NCBI GenBank assembly: GCA_030435675.1
Contig: CM059621.1
Location: 15,376,001 to 15,440,000, forward strand
Direction: 5' to 3'
From: Steinernema hermaphroditum
Taxonomy: Eukaryota > Nematoda > Chromadorea > Rhabditida > Steinernematidae
Length of the DNA: 64,000 nt
In this document: positions 63,992-64,000 of the stretch, piece after piece
Layout of the letters: each line of letters starts with the position of its first letter
Numbering within the stretch: the first letter of the stretch is position 1
The notes under the pieces: generated by a model
The model's input: the letters and a program-made list of their open reading frames with translations, nothing else
What the model was told of the DNA's origin: nothing
Databases searched by the model: none
Program-made: the position numbers and the translations under genes

Positions 63992-64000
63992 GGTGTGGAG

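Noticed and set aside
58594..64000. Search for NRPS, thioesterase or reductase domains downstream of the PKS
   Set aside because: No adenylation, condensation, GxSxG hydrolase or Rossmann motif was found on either strand.
1..64000. tRNA, rRNA, SL RNA genes and CRISPR arrays
   Set aside because: GGTTCGANTCC-like words (for example near 10540 and 38168) lack a matching A-box and cloverleaf; no SL1-like leader or regularly spaced repeat-spacer array was seen.

Overview
The window looks like nematode nuclear DNA. Its genes have short introns with (T)TTCAG acceptors, and it carries an UNC-60A-like ADF/cofilin, a MAX-like bHLH-zipper factor, an M16 insulin-degrading enzyme and a mitochondrial ornithine aminotransferase. 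A giant type I polyketide synthase (PKS) fills the right half. Intergenic DNA and long introns are crowded with mariner-type, foldback and Harbinger-like non-autonomous elements and decayed local duplications. I cannot name the genus.

Layout. 1-7.8 kb: no gene I can support; dense E-boxes (12 CACGTG in the first 2.7 kb, 11 of them before 1.7 kb), a mariner-type element, a perfect palindrome and a copy of a dispersed composite repeat. 7.8-9.5 kb (-): MAX-like factor. 9.5-21.8 kb: mostly repeats, including a 1,068-bp foldback element flanked by TTAA, with one doubtful hypothetical exon near 19.2-19.5 kb. 21.8-22.3 kb (+): cofilin. 22.7-26.6 kb (-): ten-exon insulin-degrading enzyme. 27.5-28.9 kb (-): three-exon ornithine aminotransferase. 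29-32 kb: relic of a PKS exon and probable 5' flank of the PKS. 32.06-58.59 kb (+): five-exon PKS of about 5,223 residues. 58.6-64 kb: local duplications, a 277-bp Harbinger-like MITE, a composite repeat, and possibly the first exon of another gene at the right edge.

The PKS is the main object. All exon phases agree and the spliced length is divisible by three. Predicted domain order: KS1, AT remnant, dead KS2, AT remnant, DH-like, dead ACP, KS3, Ser/Arg/Gln linker, AT remnant, DH-like, ACP-ACP-ACP, KR1, AT (the only one with an intact GHSxGE), DH, KS4, AT remnant, KR2, ACP, stop. No thioesterase, reductase or NRPS module follows, so release must happen in trans or through an unseen 3' exon. 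C. elegans has a modular PKS (pks-1) acting with nrps-1 in nemamide synthesis; whether this gene is its orthologue cannot be decided here.

Two word-level signals cut across annotation. TACCGTA/TACGGTA occurs about 40 times in the 12-kb PKS exon in all three reading frames. CAAAAAT occurs roughly 100 times on the + strand but only about seven times on the - strand. The housekeeping genes are independent units; the only plausible regulatory link visible is between the MAX-like factor and the CACGTG cluster.
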